Shown piece by piece: positions 16,077-25,381 of a stretch of 64,000 nt of DNA. The notes beneath the pieces are model-generated. The model was given only the letters and a program-made list of their open reading frames with translations. It was not told the origin of the DNA and made no database searches. The translations under genes were made by a program, and so were the position numbers. Within the stretch, counting starts at the first letter, position 1. Each line of letters begins with the position of its first letter. This DNA comes from Minwuia thermotolerans (GTDB lineage: Bacteria > Pseudomonadota > Alphaproteobacteria > Minwuiales > Minwuiaceae): assembly GCA_021604565.1 (NCBI GenBank), contig BQJF01000004.1:1-64000 (forward strand), read 5' to 3'.

Positions 16077-18695
16077 TCACGAGTCTTCAGCCGCCTTCTT
16101 CTTCGGGGCGGCCTTCTTCCTTGCCGGTGCTTTCTTTGCTGCAGGCTTCTTCGCGGCAGGCTTCTTCTTCGCAGGGGCCTTCTTGCCGGATTTCGCGGCG
16201 CGTTCGGCGATCAGTTGCACCGCCTGATCCATGGTGATCTCGGTCGGTTCGATCCCCTTGGTGATCGTCGCATTGATCTTGCCGTGCTTGACATAGGGGC
16301 CATAACGTCCGTCCAGCACCTGTATCTCGCCACCGCCGTCCGGGTGTTCGCCCAGCACCTTCAGCGGCTTTGCCGCAGTGCGTCCGCCACGGTTCTTGGC
16401 CTCTGCCAGCACAGTCACCGCCCGGTTCAGGCCGACCTCCAGCGCCTCGCGCCAGTCGCTCAGCCGTCCGTACTTCTTCTCGTGCTCCACATAGGGGCCA
16501 TAGCGTCCCAGGCCTGCATTGATCGGGTTGCCGGTCTCCGGGTGCTTGCCCACCTCGCGGGGCAAGGAGATCAACTGGATCGCCAGCGGCAGTTCGACCG
16601 CATCCGGCTCCAGTCCCTTCGGCAGGGAAACCCGTTTCGGCTTCTGCCCCTTCTCCACCGGTTCGCCCAGTTGCAGGTAGGGTCCGTAGGGGCCGTGCTT
16701 CAGCCAGATCATCTCGCCCGTTGCCGGGTCGATGCCCATTTCCCGGTCCTCACCGGCCTGCGCCTCGATATCCGACGGGTCACCGCCGAGCTTGCGGGTG
16801 AACTTGCAGTCCGGATAGTTCGAGCAGCCGAGGAACGCACCGAACTTGCCGAGCCGCAGGCTGAGTTCGCCAATGGCACACTTCGGACAGGTGCGCGGAT
16901 TGCTGCCATCTTCCTTCGGCGGGAACAGCGACGGGGCCAGGAATTCGTTCAGGGCGTCCAGGACCTCGCCGATGCGCAGGTCCTTGGTTTCCTCGACCGC
17001 CGCGTGGAAACTGGTCCAGAACCGGCGCAGCACTTCCTTCCAGTCAATCTTGGCGGCTGAAATGTCATCCAGTTCCTCCTCCAGCGTGGCGGTGAAGTCG
17101 AACTCCACGTAACGCTCGAAGAAGTTGATCAGGAACGCCGTCACCAGCCGACCCTTGTCGTCGGGAATGAAGCGCTTCTTGTCCAGCCTGACATAGTCGC
17201 GTTCCTGCAGCACGGACAGGATGGAGGCATAGGTGGACGGGCGACCGATACCCAGTTCCTCCAGCTTCTTCACCAGGCTGGCCTCCGAGAATCGCGGCGG
17301 CGGCTCGGTGAAGTGCTGCTTCGGCTCGATCTTCTCCCGGTCCAGCGGCTGGCCTTCCATCATCTTCGGCAGACGGCTCTCGTCATCATCATCCGACCGG
17401 TCGTCCTGGCCTTCCTCGTAGAGTTTCAGGAAGCCGGGAAATTCCACCACGGTGCCGTTGGCACGGAACGTCAGGCCGTTCTCCGCCGTGATGTCGACGC
17501 CGGTCTGGGCCAGACGGGCATTCTCCATCTGGCTGGCGACGGTACGCTTCCAGATCAGGTCGTAGAGCCGGTGCTGCTCCGCCGAGAGCACGCGTTTCAT
17601 CTCGTCGGGGGTGCGGCTGATGTCGGTCGGGCGAATGGCCTCATGCGCTTCCTGCGCGTTCTTGGCCTTGGTGGACCATTCGCGCGGCTTGCCGGGCAGG
17701 AAGGCATTGCCGAACGTCGACTGCACCGTGCTGCGGATCGCGCTCACCGCTTCCGCCGCAAGCTGTACGCCGTCGGTCCGCATGTAGGTGATCAGACCAA
17801 CCGTTTCGCCGCCGATGTCCGCACCTTCGTAGAGGCGCTGGGCCACCTGCATGGTCTGCTTGGCGCTGAAACCCAGCTTGCGGGCGGCTTCCTGCTGCAG
17901 GGTCGAGGTGATGAAGGGTGGCTGCGGTCGGCGCTGGGTCTGGCGCGTCTCGATCCCGGCAACACTGAAGCTGCCCTGTGCGGCGCGGGCGGCCAGTTCC
18001 GTCGCCTGGCCCTCGTTCGCGATATCGAACTTGTCCAGCTTCCTGCCGTCGATCTGGGTCAGGCGGGCGCTGACTTCCTCGCCTTTCTCGGTTCTGAACA
18101 CGGCGCGGATCGACCAGTACTCGCGGGGCACGAACTTCTCGATCTCCAGCTCGCGCTCGACAATCAGGCGCAGGGCGACAGACTGCACGCGACCGGCGGA
18201 GCGGGCACCGGGCAGCTTGCGCCAGAGCACGGGGCTGAGCGTGAAACCCACCAGATAGTCCAGGGCGCGCCGGGCCTGCTGCGCGTTCACCAGATCCATG
18301 TCGATGTCGCGCGGCTGCTTCATCGCGGCCAGGATGGCGCGCTTGGTGATCTCGTTGAACACCACCCGTTCGACGCCGACGTCCTTCTTTACCGCGCGCT
18401 TGGCCCGCAGGGCCTCCAGCACGTGCCAGGAAATGGCCTCGCCCTCGCGATCCGGGTCCGTGGCCAGGATCAGGCGATCAGCGCCCTTCATGGCGTCCGC
18501 GATGGCCTTCAGGTGCTTGGCGGACTTCGGGTCCGCCTGGTAGGTCATGGCGAAATCCTCATCCGGCAGCACGGACCCGTCCTTCGACGGCAGGTCGCGC
18601 ACATGGCCGAACGAAGCCAGGACGGTATAGCCCGGGCCAAGATACTTACCGATGGTTTTCGCCTTGGCAGGCGACTCGACGACGACGACGTCCAT
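16077..18695 (-). CDS. topA: DNA topoisomerase I
   Basis: The 872-residue type IA topoisomerase starts at the Toprim strand MDVVVVESPAKAKTIGKYLG. It has the acidic DPDREGE motif (about 110) and the active-site Tyr within GLITYMRTDG (about 300). A C-terminal zinc ribbon has CPKC and CSNYPDC, followed by three YGPY repeats typical of alphaproteobacterial TopA. The last 40 residues are a Lys/Ala-rich histone-like tail. It relaxes negative supercoils. I used the ATG at 18695, since the Toprim domain begins at residue 2. It is downstream of dprA on the same strand. Confidence 0.96.
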   Translation of the reverse strand: MDVVVVESPAKAKTIGKYLGPGYTVLASFGHVRDLPSKDGSVLPDEDFAMTYQADPKSAKHLKAIADAMKGADRLILATDPDREGEAISWHVLEALRAKRAVKKDVGVERVVFNEITKRAILAAMKQPRDIDMDLVNAQQARRALDYLVGFTLSPVLWRKLPGARSAGRVQSVALRLIVERELEIEKFVPREYWSIRAVFRTEKGEEVSARLTQIDGRKLDKFDIANEGQATELAARAAQGSFSVAGIETRQTQRRPQPPFITSTLQQEAARKLGFSAKQTMQVAQRLYEGADIGGETVGLITYMRTDGVQLAAEAVSAIRSTVQSTFGNAFLPGKPREWSTKAKNAQEAHEAIRPTDISRTPDEMKRVLSAEQHRLYDLIWKRTVASQMENARLAQTGVDITAENGLTFRANGTVVEFPGFLKLYEEGQDDRSDDDDESRLPKMMEGQPLDREKIEPKQHFTEPPPRFSEASLVKKLEELGIGRPSTYASILSVLQERDYVRLDKKRFIPDDKGRLVTAFLINFFERYVEFDFTATLEEELDDISAAKIDWKEVLRRFWTSFHAAVEETKDLRIGEVLDALNEFLAPSLFPPKEDGSNPRTCPKCAIGELSLRLGKFGAFLGCSNYPDCKFTRKLGGDPSDIEAQAGEDREMGIDPATGEMIWLKHGPYGPYLQLGEPVEKGQKPKRVSLPKGLEPDAVELPLAIQLISLPREVGKHPETGNPINAGLGRYGPYVEHEKKYGRLSDWREALEVGLNRAVTVLAEAKNRGGRTAAKPLKVLGEHPDGGGEIQVLDGRYGPYVKHGKINATITKGIEPTEITMDQAVQLIAERAAKSGKKAPAKKKPAAKKPAAKKAPARKKAAPKKKAAEDS

Positions 18696-18838
18696 GGAAC
18701 CTCTGCTTGGCTTCGGGTGACGCGCAATGCCTGTCACCCCGGGCGGCTGGAACATGGGCAAAGCGTTTCAGCCTGTCAACGGGGCCGCCGTCACGTGACT
18801 GCGCCCGGTCGGTATCCGGCGTGATCCCGCACGACCAT

Positions 18839-20023
18839 CTACAGAACCAGGGAGAACCTGTTTCCCGCATGTCGGGTGACCCGTCCTGCGATCTCCAGTT
18901 CCAGCATGGCGGCATGAAATACCGGGGCGGCAATGTCGGCCGCGCGCATCAGATGATCCGCAGGCGATGGCTCCGCCGAAAGCGCGGCCAGCAGGGTGTC
19001 GCGGGCCTGGTCCATGTCATCCGGCATACCATCGGCCCCCGCGACGTCATTCATGATGCCATCATGGGCCGCGAACATGGGTGATGGCCCCTCCGGCATC
19101 CCCGGGTTGCCCGAGGCCGCGAGGCCGTGCGCGGTGAGCAGCGGCTCGATGATGTCATCCGCCGTCTCGACCAGGGTCGCCCCCTCCCGCAACAGCCGGT
19201 TGGCGCCACGGGCACGGGGATCGAGGGGGAATCCGGGAACGGCAAAAACCTCCCGACCCTGCTCCGCCGCCAGTCGGGCCGTGATCAGGGTGCCGGAGCG
19301 CAACTGTGCCTCGATCACCAGAACGCCGAGCGAGAGGCCGGAGATGATGCGGTTGCGCCGGGGAAAATGCCGCGCCATCGGCTCCGCGCCCAGCGGTGCC
19401 TCCGCAATGACCAGGCCTTCGTGGCCGATCGCGGCCTGCAGCTCGCGGTTCTCCGGCGGGTAGAAGATGTCGATCCCGCCCGCGACGACGGCGATGGTTC
19501 CCGTCGCCAGGCTGGCGCGATGGGCCTCCCCGTCCATGCCGCGGGCCAGTCCTGAAACGACCACGATACCCGCATCCCCCACTGCGGCGACGATCCGGCG
19601 ACAGAATGTCCTGCCATTGGCGGAGGCATTGCGGGCACCGACCACGCCAAGCATCGGACGGGCCAGAAGGTCCCGCCTGCCAACCGTGGCAAGCACGGGC
19701 GGGGCCTGGCTGATGGCGGCAAGAGGGGCGGGATACTCCGGGTCGCCGACGATCAGGAAGCTGCCGCCCAGCCGCTGCAAAGCCTGCCATTCCCGCTCGG
19801 CATCCGCCGCAGGTGCGATCCGCAGCTTTCGGCGGCCTGCCCGTGCCGCGATCTCCGGCAGTGCCTCCAGTGCCCGTACCGCAGACCCGTAACGGGCCAG
19901 CAGACCATGGAATGTGGCGGGGCCGATGTTCTCGCTGCGGATCAGCCGCAGCCGCGCCAGCCGTTCCGCCTTCCGCGACGTCGTGTCCTCGTCCGCTGGT
20001 TGCATTCCGTCGGTCGTGCTCAT
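18839..20023 (-). CDS. dprA: DNA-processing protein DprA
   Basis: This 394-residue protein has an N-terminal SAM/HhH-like domain (LRLIRSENIGPATFHGLL). The Rossmann-like DprA domain runs from about residue 95 to 300, with GARNASANGR, VSGLARGMDGEAH and GGIDIFYPPEN motifs. A C-terminal winged-helix domain (about 330-394) ends in AGRVTRHAGNRFSLVL. DprA loads RecA on incoming single-stranded DNA during natural transformation; it is also widespread in non-competent species. AGGA lies eight bases before the ATG. It is the first gene of the dprA-topA-rnr block. Confidence 0.95.
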   Translation of the reverse strand: MSTTDGMQPADEDTTSRKAERLARLRLIRSENIGPATFHGLLARYGSAVRALEALPEIAARAGRRKLRIAPAADAEREWQALQRLGGSFLIVGDPEYPAPLAAISQAPPVLATVGRRDLLARPMLGVVGARNASANGRTFCRRIVAAVGDAGIVVVSGLARGMDGEAHRASLATGTIAVVAGGIDIFYPPENRELQAAIGHEGLVIAEAPLGAEPMARHFPRRNRIISGLSLGVLVIEAQLRSGTLITARLAAEQGREVFAVPGFPLDPRARGANRLLREGATLVETADDIIEPLLTAHGLAASGNPGMPEGPSPMFAAHDGIMNDVAGADGMPDDMDQARDTLLAALSAEPSPADHLMRAADIAAPVFHAAMLELEIAGRVTRHAGNRFSLVL

Positions 20024-20430
20024 CCGCTGATCCTGCCAGACGCCACTGACCTGTGCCAGTCCGGCGTCGGCCCCGGATGCCGAAGCCGGATCATCCGCCC
20101 TGATATTGCCCCTTCTGTTTCACACCGATGCCACGGTCGGTCAGCGATGATGAAGGCATGGAAAAACAGCATCGGATCGACCGGCGAATGATCGAGACCC
20201 CCGGCCTTGCAACGGTTGCGGGTGCCGAGCCCCAGCGTGCGGCGCGGAAAGCGTGCCGATCGGAGGGGAAGCAGGCCAGTGATCGTCGGTCACAGATCGG
20301 CCACAGCCGCGACGCTGACCGGTCACGTCCGGCTCCCCAGATCAATGAACAGCGACGGGCAGTCGACCTGCCCCCCACCCGGCGGACGAACGTCATCGGT
20401 TCCGACGAAAGCCAAATGGAAGGACGCGAC
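20024..20430. other. Intergenic region between dprA and the Bax-like gene
   Basis: About 400 bases lie between the divergent dprA and the next plus-strand gene. The plus frame of the downstream gene is open through 20128-20430, but the encoded stretch is an Arg/Ser-rich low-complexity sequence without a domain, so I treat it as non-coding. The promoters of the two divergent genes should be here, but I could not pick convincing -35/-10 boxes. Confidence 0.5.
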
Positions 20431-21180
20431 ATGTACTTCGCAGCTTTGCAGGATCACCCCCTCGGCCAGTTCGGCGTTTCTGTCGGTGGTGCCACCTACA
20501 GCCCCGCGACCACCCGCCGGGCGCTGCAGGAACTCGACTACGATCCTTACCATGCGACCCGTGCAGGCAAGCGGATACCGCGCCGTTTTGCGGAATCCCT
20601 GCCTGCCGACATCACGGGCAGTCGCCGCATGACCGAACGTCAGCAGGCCTTCGTGACCATCATGCTGCCCATCGTGCTGCGCGCCAACGAGATCGTTGGT
20701 GTACGCGACGCGGTGGCCCGTGCGCAGGCTGGTGTGGAAGCCCCGGCAGTCCCCAGTGATCTGCCGCCGTCGCTGCTGATCGGACTGGCCGCAGCCGTGA
20801 CTGGCTGGGGCAGCGACCTCGCGGGTGGCAAGGCGAGCAACCCCTATCCGGAGACCCTGACGGTGCCCTATGGCCTGGGTCTGGACGCGGTTCGCGCCGC
20901 TGGCGGGATCAGCCGGGCGCGCCACAACAGCCTGCTGGAGGCGACGCTGGACATCATTCATGGCCTCGACACCCTGGTCACGGATCCCGCGTTCCGGCGG
21001 GAACAGGTTCGCCAGCATGACAGCAAGCGGCCCGACGGCTATCGCCTGGCCTTGCTGATGTCGGATACCGGTCCGTGCGACCGGGTTCTGGCCAGCGAGG
21101 TGCTCTATGCCATCGAAGGCGCGGCCCTGACGTTGCTGGACCGCGCACGACTGACGCCGCCGGTCGCCATTGTCCACTGA
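20431..21180 (+). CDS. Degenerate Bax/glucosaminidase-like protein
   Basis: The protein has 249 residues from the ATG at 20431, which is preceded by GGAAGGA at good spacing. Residues 66-88 (RRMTERQQAFVTIMLPIVLRAN in part) resemble the first helix of Bax/FlgJ-type glucosaminidases. LPPSLLIGLAAAVTGWGSD aligns with their active-site segment, in which the family has ESGWG; here the catalytic Glu is replaced by Val. The C-terminal half keeps the helical pattern ending in LLDRARLTP. So it looks like an inactive peptidoglycan-hydrolase relative with no signal peptide in this start choice. A strong hairpin follows at 21311 and then a patatin gene. Family assignment is by motif pattern and is moderate. 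Confidence 0.6.
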   Translation: MYFAALQDHPLGQFGVSVGGATYSPATTRRALQELDYDPYHATRAGKRIPRRFAESLPADITGSRRMTERQQAFVTIMLPIVLRANEIVGVRDAVARAQAGVEAPAVPSDLPPSLLIGLAAAVTGWGSDLAGGKASNPYPETLTVPYGLGLDAVRAAGGISRARHNSLLEATLDIIHGLDTLVTDPAFRREQVRQHDSKRPDGYRLALLMSDTGPCDRVLASEVLYAIEGAALTLLDRARLTPPVAIVH

Positions 21181-21310
21181 CCGGTCCGGCCGCAGAGGCC
21201 CCTGACCGCCAACAGGTTCGTTGTGCCGCACCGGCAGGTCCCACCGTCGGCGTGCCAACGGACCAGATGATGCTGTCGCCCCCTCCTTTCCCAGACGGCA
21301 TCCATCTGGC

Positions 21311-21349
21311 GGGGAAGCCCGGGTCCCCCCGACCGAACCGGGCTTCCCC
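21311..21349 (+). terminator. Strong hairpin after the Bax-like gene
   Basis: GGGGAAGCCCGG at 21311-21322 pairs perfectly with 21338-21349 around a 15-base loop, giving a 12-bp stem. It lies 130 bases after the stop at 21180 and before the patatin gene on the same strand. It is followed by a weak pyrimidine run, not a T tract. It probably ends the upstream transcript, so the patatin gene likely has its own promoter. Confidence 0.5.
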
Positions 21350-21445
21350 TACCAATCTCGCTCACGTTCCTGCGTGTTCTGGTGTATTGTTCATCGCTCA
21401 GACAATCAGTGCGATAGCAATGCATCAGACGCGGGGAGCAGTGAC

Positions 21446-23176
21446 ATGACCGACGTGCCCGAGTTCAGGATTGGCTTTGTGCTCGGCGGGGCGGTATCAG
21501 CCGGTGCCTACACCGCCGGGGCAATGGACTTCCTGATCGAGGCGCTGGATGCCTGGGATGCGCATCGCAACCCGGATGACCCGGAACTGCCGCGCCACCG
21601 GGTGCGCATCGATGTCATGACAGGCGCCTCCGCGGGCAGCAAGTGTGCCGGTATCGCCGCAGTGGCGCTCGGGCGGGAACGCCCGGACAGCAGCAATGGA
21701 TCATTCGACGGCAATCCCTTCTACGAGGCATGGGTCAAGGGTGTCGATATCGGTCACCTGCTCGACCCGGCAGATCTGGAGAGTTCGGCAGGCCCACTGC
21801 GATCCCTGCTGAACTCGTCGCGGCTCGGGAGCGTCGTCGCCGGCGTCATCGCGACAGGGGGTGCCGAGGCCCGGCGCGATTGGGTGAACGATCCGCTCAT
21901 CATTCGCATGGCCCAGACCAACCTGCGAGGCGTGCCCTACACGATTGGCATGCGCAGCAACACCGGCGGCGGACATTCGGTAAGGAATCACGCCGACGAG
22001 ACGACGTTCATCCTTTCTGACAAGCCGATTCCGGTGGAGTCCATTGCCTATGGGCGAACTGACTGGAAACAGATAAGCCGGGTCAACTCGGCAACCGATC
22101 AGGGCTGGGTAAATCTGGGCCATGCCGCACGTGCGTCAGGGGCGTTTCCCGCGTTTCTGGAGTCTGTTGTTCTCGCGCGGGCACGGCATGCCGACTACGA
22201 TGGCAGACTGTTCGATATTCCGGGCGACAATTCGGACTCGACAGCTCATGGCAAGAGCCACCAGATTTCCATTTCTCCGTCCTGGCCGGAATCGCCACCC
22301 GGCGATCCCTATCGCTACCTCTGTGTCGATAGCGGTGCCTTCAACAACGAGCCCCTGCAATATGCGCGTGAGGTCCTGGCTGAAAAGCCGTTCGCGCGGA
22401 ACCCGCGTGATGGTGACAAGGCTGACAGGGCTACTGTCCTGATCGACCCCTTTGTCGGGGCCGGGACTCTCGGACCGGATTCGGAAGTCGACTGGTTCAG
22501 GACACTTCTGCCACTTGGCAGTGCCATGATGGCGGAGAGCCGCTACAACGCAGATGATCTGGCACTTGCCCAGCATGAAACCGTCTACAGTCGCTTCCTG
22601 CTCGCACCGTCACGCGGTGGGGACGAACAGGCGGTTGGTCATCCTTGCGCCGGGGGCGGCCTGGGTGGGTTCTCGGGTTTCTTTCACCAGGACTACCGCC
22701 ATCATGACTACATGCTTGGGCGTCGGAACTGCCAGAAGTTCCTGATGGAGCACTTCTCCCTGCCCCGGGGGAACAACCTGTTCAAGGGATGGTCGGCAGC
22801 CGGTGACAACGCACAGGGCGCCTGGTTGATCGAGGATCAGGAGACCGGGCCGCATCTGCCGATCATTCCCCTGTTCGGCAGGTGTGCGGAGGAAATCCGC
22901 CTGCCCGACTGGCCGGTGGACAGCTTTGATCCGGCAAGCATCGATCCGGCCATCGCCCGTCGCGTCGATGCCGTATACAGGCACCATCTGAAGGACCAGA
23001 AGTGGTACATCCGGGCCTATGCGTGGGTTGGGTGGCGTTTCGGCGGGCGGGGGAAGCTGCTGGATTTCATTCGCGGGGAGATTCGCCAGTGCCTGGTTGC
23101 CCAGCGCCTCTGGACCGGCCCGGCCCCGTCGAAGCCTGCCCCTGCTCCATATCCTGACCCGCGTGACATGCATTGA
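21446..23176 (+). CDS. Patatin-like phospholipase
   Basis: This 576-residue protein starts MTDVPEFRIGFVLGGAVSAG, where GGAVS supplies the patatin oxyanion hole (residues 14-18). The nucleophile elbow GASAG follows at about residues 60-64 (catalytic Ser about 62), and the catalytic Asp is in the DSG of VDSGAFNNEPL near residue 295. Patatins hydrolyse acyl esters of phospholipids or lipids using this Ser-Asp dyad. The long insert between Ser and Asp and the 280-residue C-terminal extension make it larger than typical bacterial patatins. GGGGAG precedes the ATG at 21446. No signal peptide is visible. It could have a housekeeping lipase role or an effector role; no nucleotidyltransferase of the CBASS type is nearby. 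Confidence 0.85.
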   Translation: MTDVPEFRIGFVLGGAVSAGAYTAGAMDFLIEALDAWDAHRNPDDPELPRHRVRIDVMTGASAGSKCAGIAAVALGRERPDSSNGSFDGNPFYEAWVKGVDIGHLLDPADLESSAGPLRSLLNSSRLGSVVAGVIATGGAEARRDWVNDPLIIRMAQTNLRGVPYTIGMRSNTGGGHSVRNHADETTFILSDKPIPVESIAYGRTDWKQISRVNSATDQGWVNLGHAARASGAFPAFLESVVLARARHADYDGRLFDIPGDNSDSTAHGKSHQISISPSWPESPPGDPYRYLCVDSGAFNNEPLQYAREVLAEKPFARNPRDGDKADRATVLIDPFVGAGTLGPDSEVDWFRTLLPLGSAMMAESRYNADDLALAQHETVYSRFLLAPSRGGDEQAVGHPCAGGGLGGFSGFFHQDYRHHDYMLGRRNCQKFLMEHFSLPRGNNLFKGWSAAGDNAQGAWLIEDQETGPHLPIIPLFGRCAEEIRLPDWPVDSFDPASIDPAIARRVDAVYRHHLKDQKWYIRAYAWVGWRFGGRGKLLDFIRGEIRQCLVAQRLWTGPAPSKPAPAPYPDPRDMH

Positions 23177-23271
23177 TCCGTTCAGGCGTCCTGGCGCATT
23201 AATGCACTTGTCTCAAATCGACTTCCCCGGCATAAGAATGCGCAGAGCTTCAGGGTCGGGGAGGACCGGAC

Positions 23272-24096
23272 GTGGACTACGAACAGATTCTCTACGAGGT
23301 GTCGGGCGGCGTCGCCACGATCACCATGAACCGTCCGGACCGGATGAACGCCATGACCCTGCAGATGGGTGGGGAAATCCGGCATGCCATGCAGGCCGCC
23401 TCCGATGATGCCGCGGTGCGGGCCATCGTGCTGACGGGTGCCGGTCGTGGTTTCTGCGCCGGTGCCGATGCGGCACGGCTGTCGAACACGGCCAGCGGCG
23501 GCAAGGAGCAGGAACCCTTGCCCAACCACGGCGCGATCGAGGGCGGGCTGGCCCTGCCGGAGGGATTTCACGCCAAGTATGCCTATCTGACCACGGTGCC
23601 GAAGCCGCTGATTGCCGCCATGAATGGCGCGGCGGTCGGTGTCGGGCTGGTCATGGCACTGTTCTGCGACATGCGCATCGCGGCGACCGAGGCCAAGATG
23701 GGCACCGCCTTTGCCAAGCGCGGCATGGTGGCGGAATATGGTCTGGCCTGGCTGCTGCCGCGCCTGATCGGGCCGTCGCGCTCCCTCGACCTGCTCTACT
23801 CGGCCCGGATCATCCAGGGGGAGGAGGCGCAGCGCATGGGGTTGGTTGATCGTGTCGTGCCCGCCGCCCAGGTGCTGCAGACCGCACAGGACTATGCGCG
23901 CGATATCGCGGCCAATGTCTCCCCCCGCTCCACCCGCATCATGAAGGATCTGGTGCTGCGGGCGATGGAGCAATCCATGGATGCCGCGCAGGACCAGGCC
24001 GCCGACGAACTGGCGGCCGCCCTGAAGTCGGAGGATTTCCGCGAGGGCATCGCCGCCTGGCAGGAAAAGCGGGCGCCCGAGTTCACGGGCCGCTGA
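23272..24096 (+). CDS. Enoyl-CoA hydratase/isomerase family protein
   Basis: The 274-residue crotonase-fold protein starts at a GTG at 23272 with GGGGAGG about eight bases upstream. The N-terminal strand pair VSGGVATITMNRPDRMNAM, the oxyanion-hole segments GRGFCAGAD (about 58-66) and AAMNGAAVGVGL (about 120-131), and the C-terminal helix region fit the family. The acid/base Glu residues are not both evident, so the reaction could be hydration or isomerisation. It lies 15 bases before an acyl-CoA dehydrogenase gene, suggesting a small beta-oxidation operon. Confidence 0.88.
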   Translation: MDYEQILYEVSGGVATITMNRPDRMNAMTLQMGGEIRHAMQAASDDAAVRAIVLTGAGRGFCAGADAARLSNTASGGKEQEPLPNHGAIEGGLALPEGFHAKYAYLTTVPKPLIAAMNGAAVGVGLVMALFCDMRIAATEAKMGTAFAKRGMVAEYGLAWLLPRLIGPSRSLDLLYSARIIQGEEAQRMGLVDRVVPAAQVLQTAQDYARDIAANVSPRSTRIMKDLVLRAMEQSMDAAQDQAADELAAALKSEDFREGIAAWQEKRAPEFTGR

Positions 24097-24111
24097 CAGG
24101 AGTATTGGGGT

Positions 24112-25308
24112 ATGGAACTCGCACTGAGTGCCGACGAACAGGCCTTCCAGACGGAAGTCCGTGATTTCCTGAAGGCCGAACTGCCTGCGGACATTGCCGA
24201 CCGGGTGAAGCGGGGCCTGCCGGTGGGACGAGAGGACATGCTGCGCTGGCACGAACCGCTGCGGGCGCAGGGCTGGCTGGCGGCAAGCTGGCCGAAATCC
24301 GCCGGTGGACCCGGCTGGACCATCATGCAGCGCCACATCTTCGACATGGAATGCCGTCTGGCCCATGCGCCGCCGCTGATTGCCTTCAACTTCAACATGA
24401 TCGGCCCGGCGCTGATCGCCTTCGGGCGACCGGAGCAGAAGGAACATTACCTGCCGAAAATCCTCTCCGACGAGCACTGGTGGTGCCAGGGCTATTCGGA
24501 GCCGGGGGCGGGTTCCGACCTTGCCGGGGTACAGACGCGGGCGGTGCGCGACGGCGACCATTATGTCGTCAACGGCTCCAAGATCTGGACCAGCGCGGCG
24601 GAGGAGGCGAACCATATCTTCTGCCTGGTCCGCACCGATCCGGCGGCGAAGAAGCAGGAGGGGATCACCTTCCTGCTGATCGAGATGGACACGCCGGGGG
24701 TCGAGGTGCGTCCGCTGATCGCGCTGAACGGGCGGCGGCTCTGGAACACGGTGCATTTCGATGATGTCCGCGTGCCGGTGGAGAACGTTCTGGGGCGGGA
24801 GAACGAAGGCTGGACCGTGGCCAAGGCGCTGCTGGGGGATGAACGGCTGTTCGTCTCCCGCGTGTCCGAGAACGCCCGTGTCCTCAGCATCGTCAAGGAA
24901 GTCGCGGCCACGGAGAGCGCCGATGGCGCGCCCCTGATCCGTGACCTGGACTTTGCCATGAAGATCGCGGACCTGGAGGCACGGCTGAACGCGCTGGAGA
25001 TGACCAGCCTGCGCATCCTGTCCCGCGCCACCGAGGGCGGCCGGATCGGCGCCGAGCCGTCGATGACCAAGCTGCTGGGCAGCCACATGGTGCAGGACCT
25101 GGACGTGGTGCTGTACCAGGCCATCGGCTACTACGGCGCGCCGGACCATTCCGACTTCCTGTTCCGGGGTGGCAATCAGTTGCCCGTGGGTCCGGACCAC
25201 GCGGTCGGTATCACGTCGGGTCAGTTGCACCATCGCGGCTATACCATCGCGGGCGGCACCTCGGAGGTGCAGCGCGGCATTCTTGCCAAGGCGGTTCTGG
25301 GTCTCTGA
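24112..25308 (+). CDS. Acyl-CoA dehydrogenase
   Basis: The 398-residue flavoenzyme has the N-terminal helical domain, then the FAD-binding segment QGYSEPGAGSDLAGVQT (about 127-143) and VVNGSKIWTSAAEEA (about 150-164), and ends with GGTSEVQRGILAKAVLGL, the usual C-terminus. It oxidises acyl-CoA to trans-2-enoyl-CoA, passing electrons to ETF. The coupled upstream enoyl-CoA hydratase would act next on its product. Chain-length preference cannot be read from sequence. Confidence 0.92.
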   Translation: MELALSADEQAFQTEVRDFLKAELPADIADRVKRGLPVGREDMLRWHEPLRAQGWLAASWPKSAGGPGWTIMQRHIFDMECRLAHAPPLIAFNFNMIGPALIAFGRPEQKEHYLPKILSDEHWWCQGYSEPGAGSDLAGVQTRAVRDGDHYVVNGSKIWTSAAEEANHIFCLVRTDPAAKKQEGITFLLIEMDTPGVEVRPLIALNGRRLWNTVHFDDVRVPVENVLGRENEGWTVAKALLGDERLFVSRVSENARVLSIVKEVAATESADGAPLIRDLDFAMKIADLEARLNALEMTSLRILSRATEGGRIGAEPSMTKLLGSHMVQDLDVVLYQAIGYYGAPDHSDFLFRGGNQLPVGPDHAVGITSGQLHHRGYTIAGGTSEVQRGILAKAVLGL

Positions 25309-25381
25309 TACTGGTCCGGTGAATCGGAGTCATGGACCTGCTGGCCTCTCCTGAACCGACCACTGCCAGGAGACTGCAGGC

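Noticed and set aside
20128-20430. Upstream extension of the Bax-like gene
   Set aside because: The encoded sequence is low-complexity and Arg/Ser-rich; the ATG at 20431 has a much better ribosome site.
21446-23176. CBASS effector role for the patatin
   Set aside because: No CD-NTase, ubiquitin-like or other CBASS gene is nearby.
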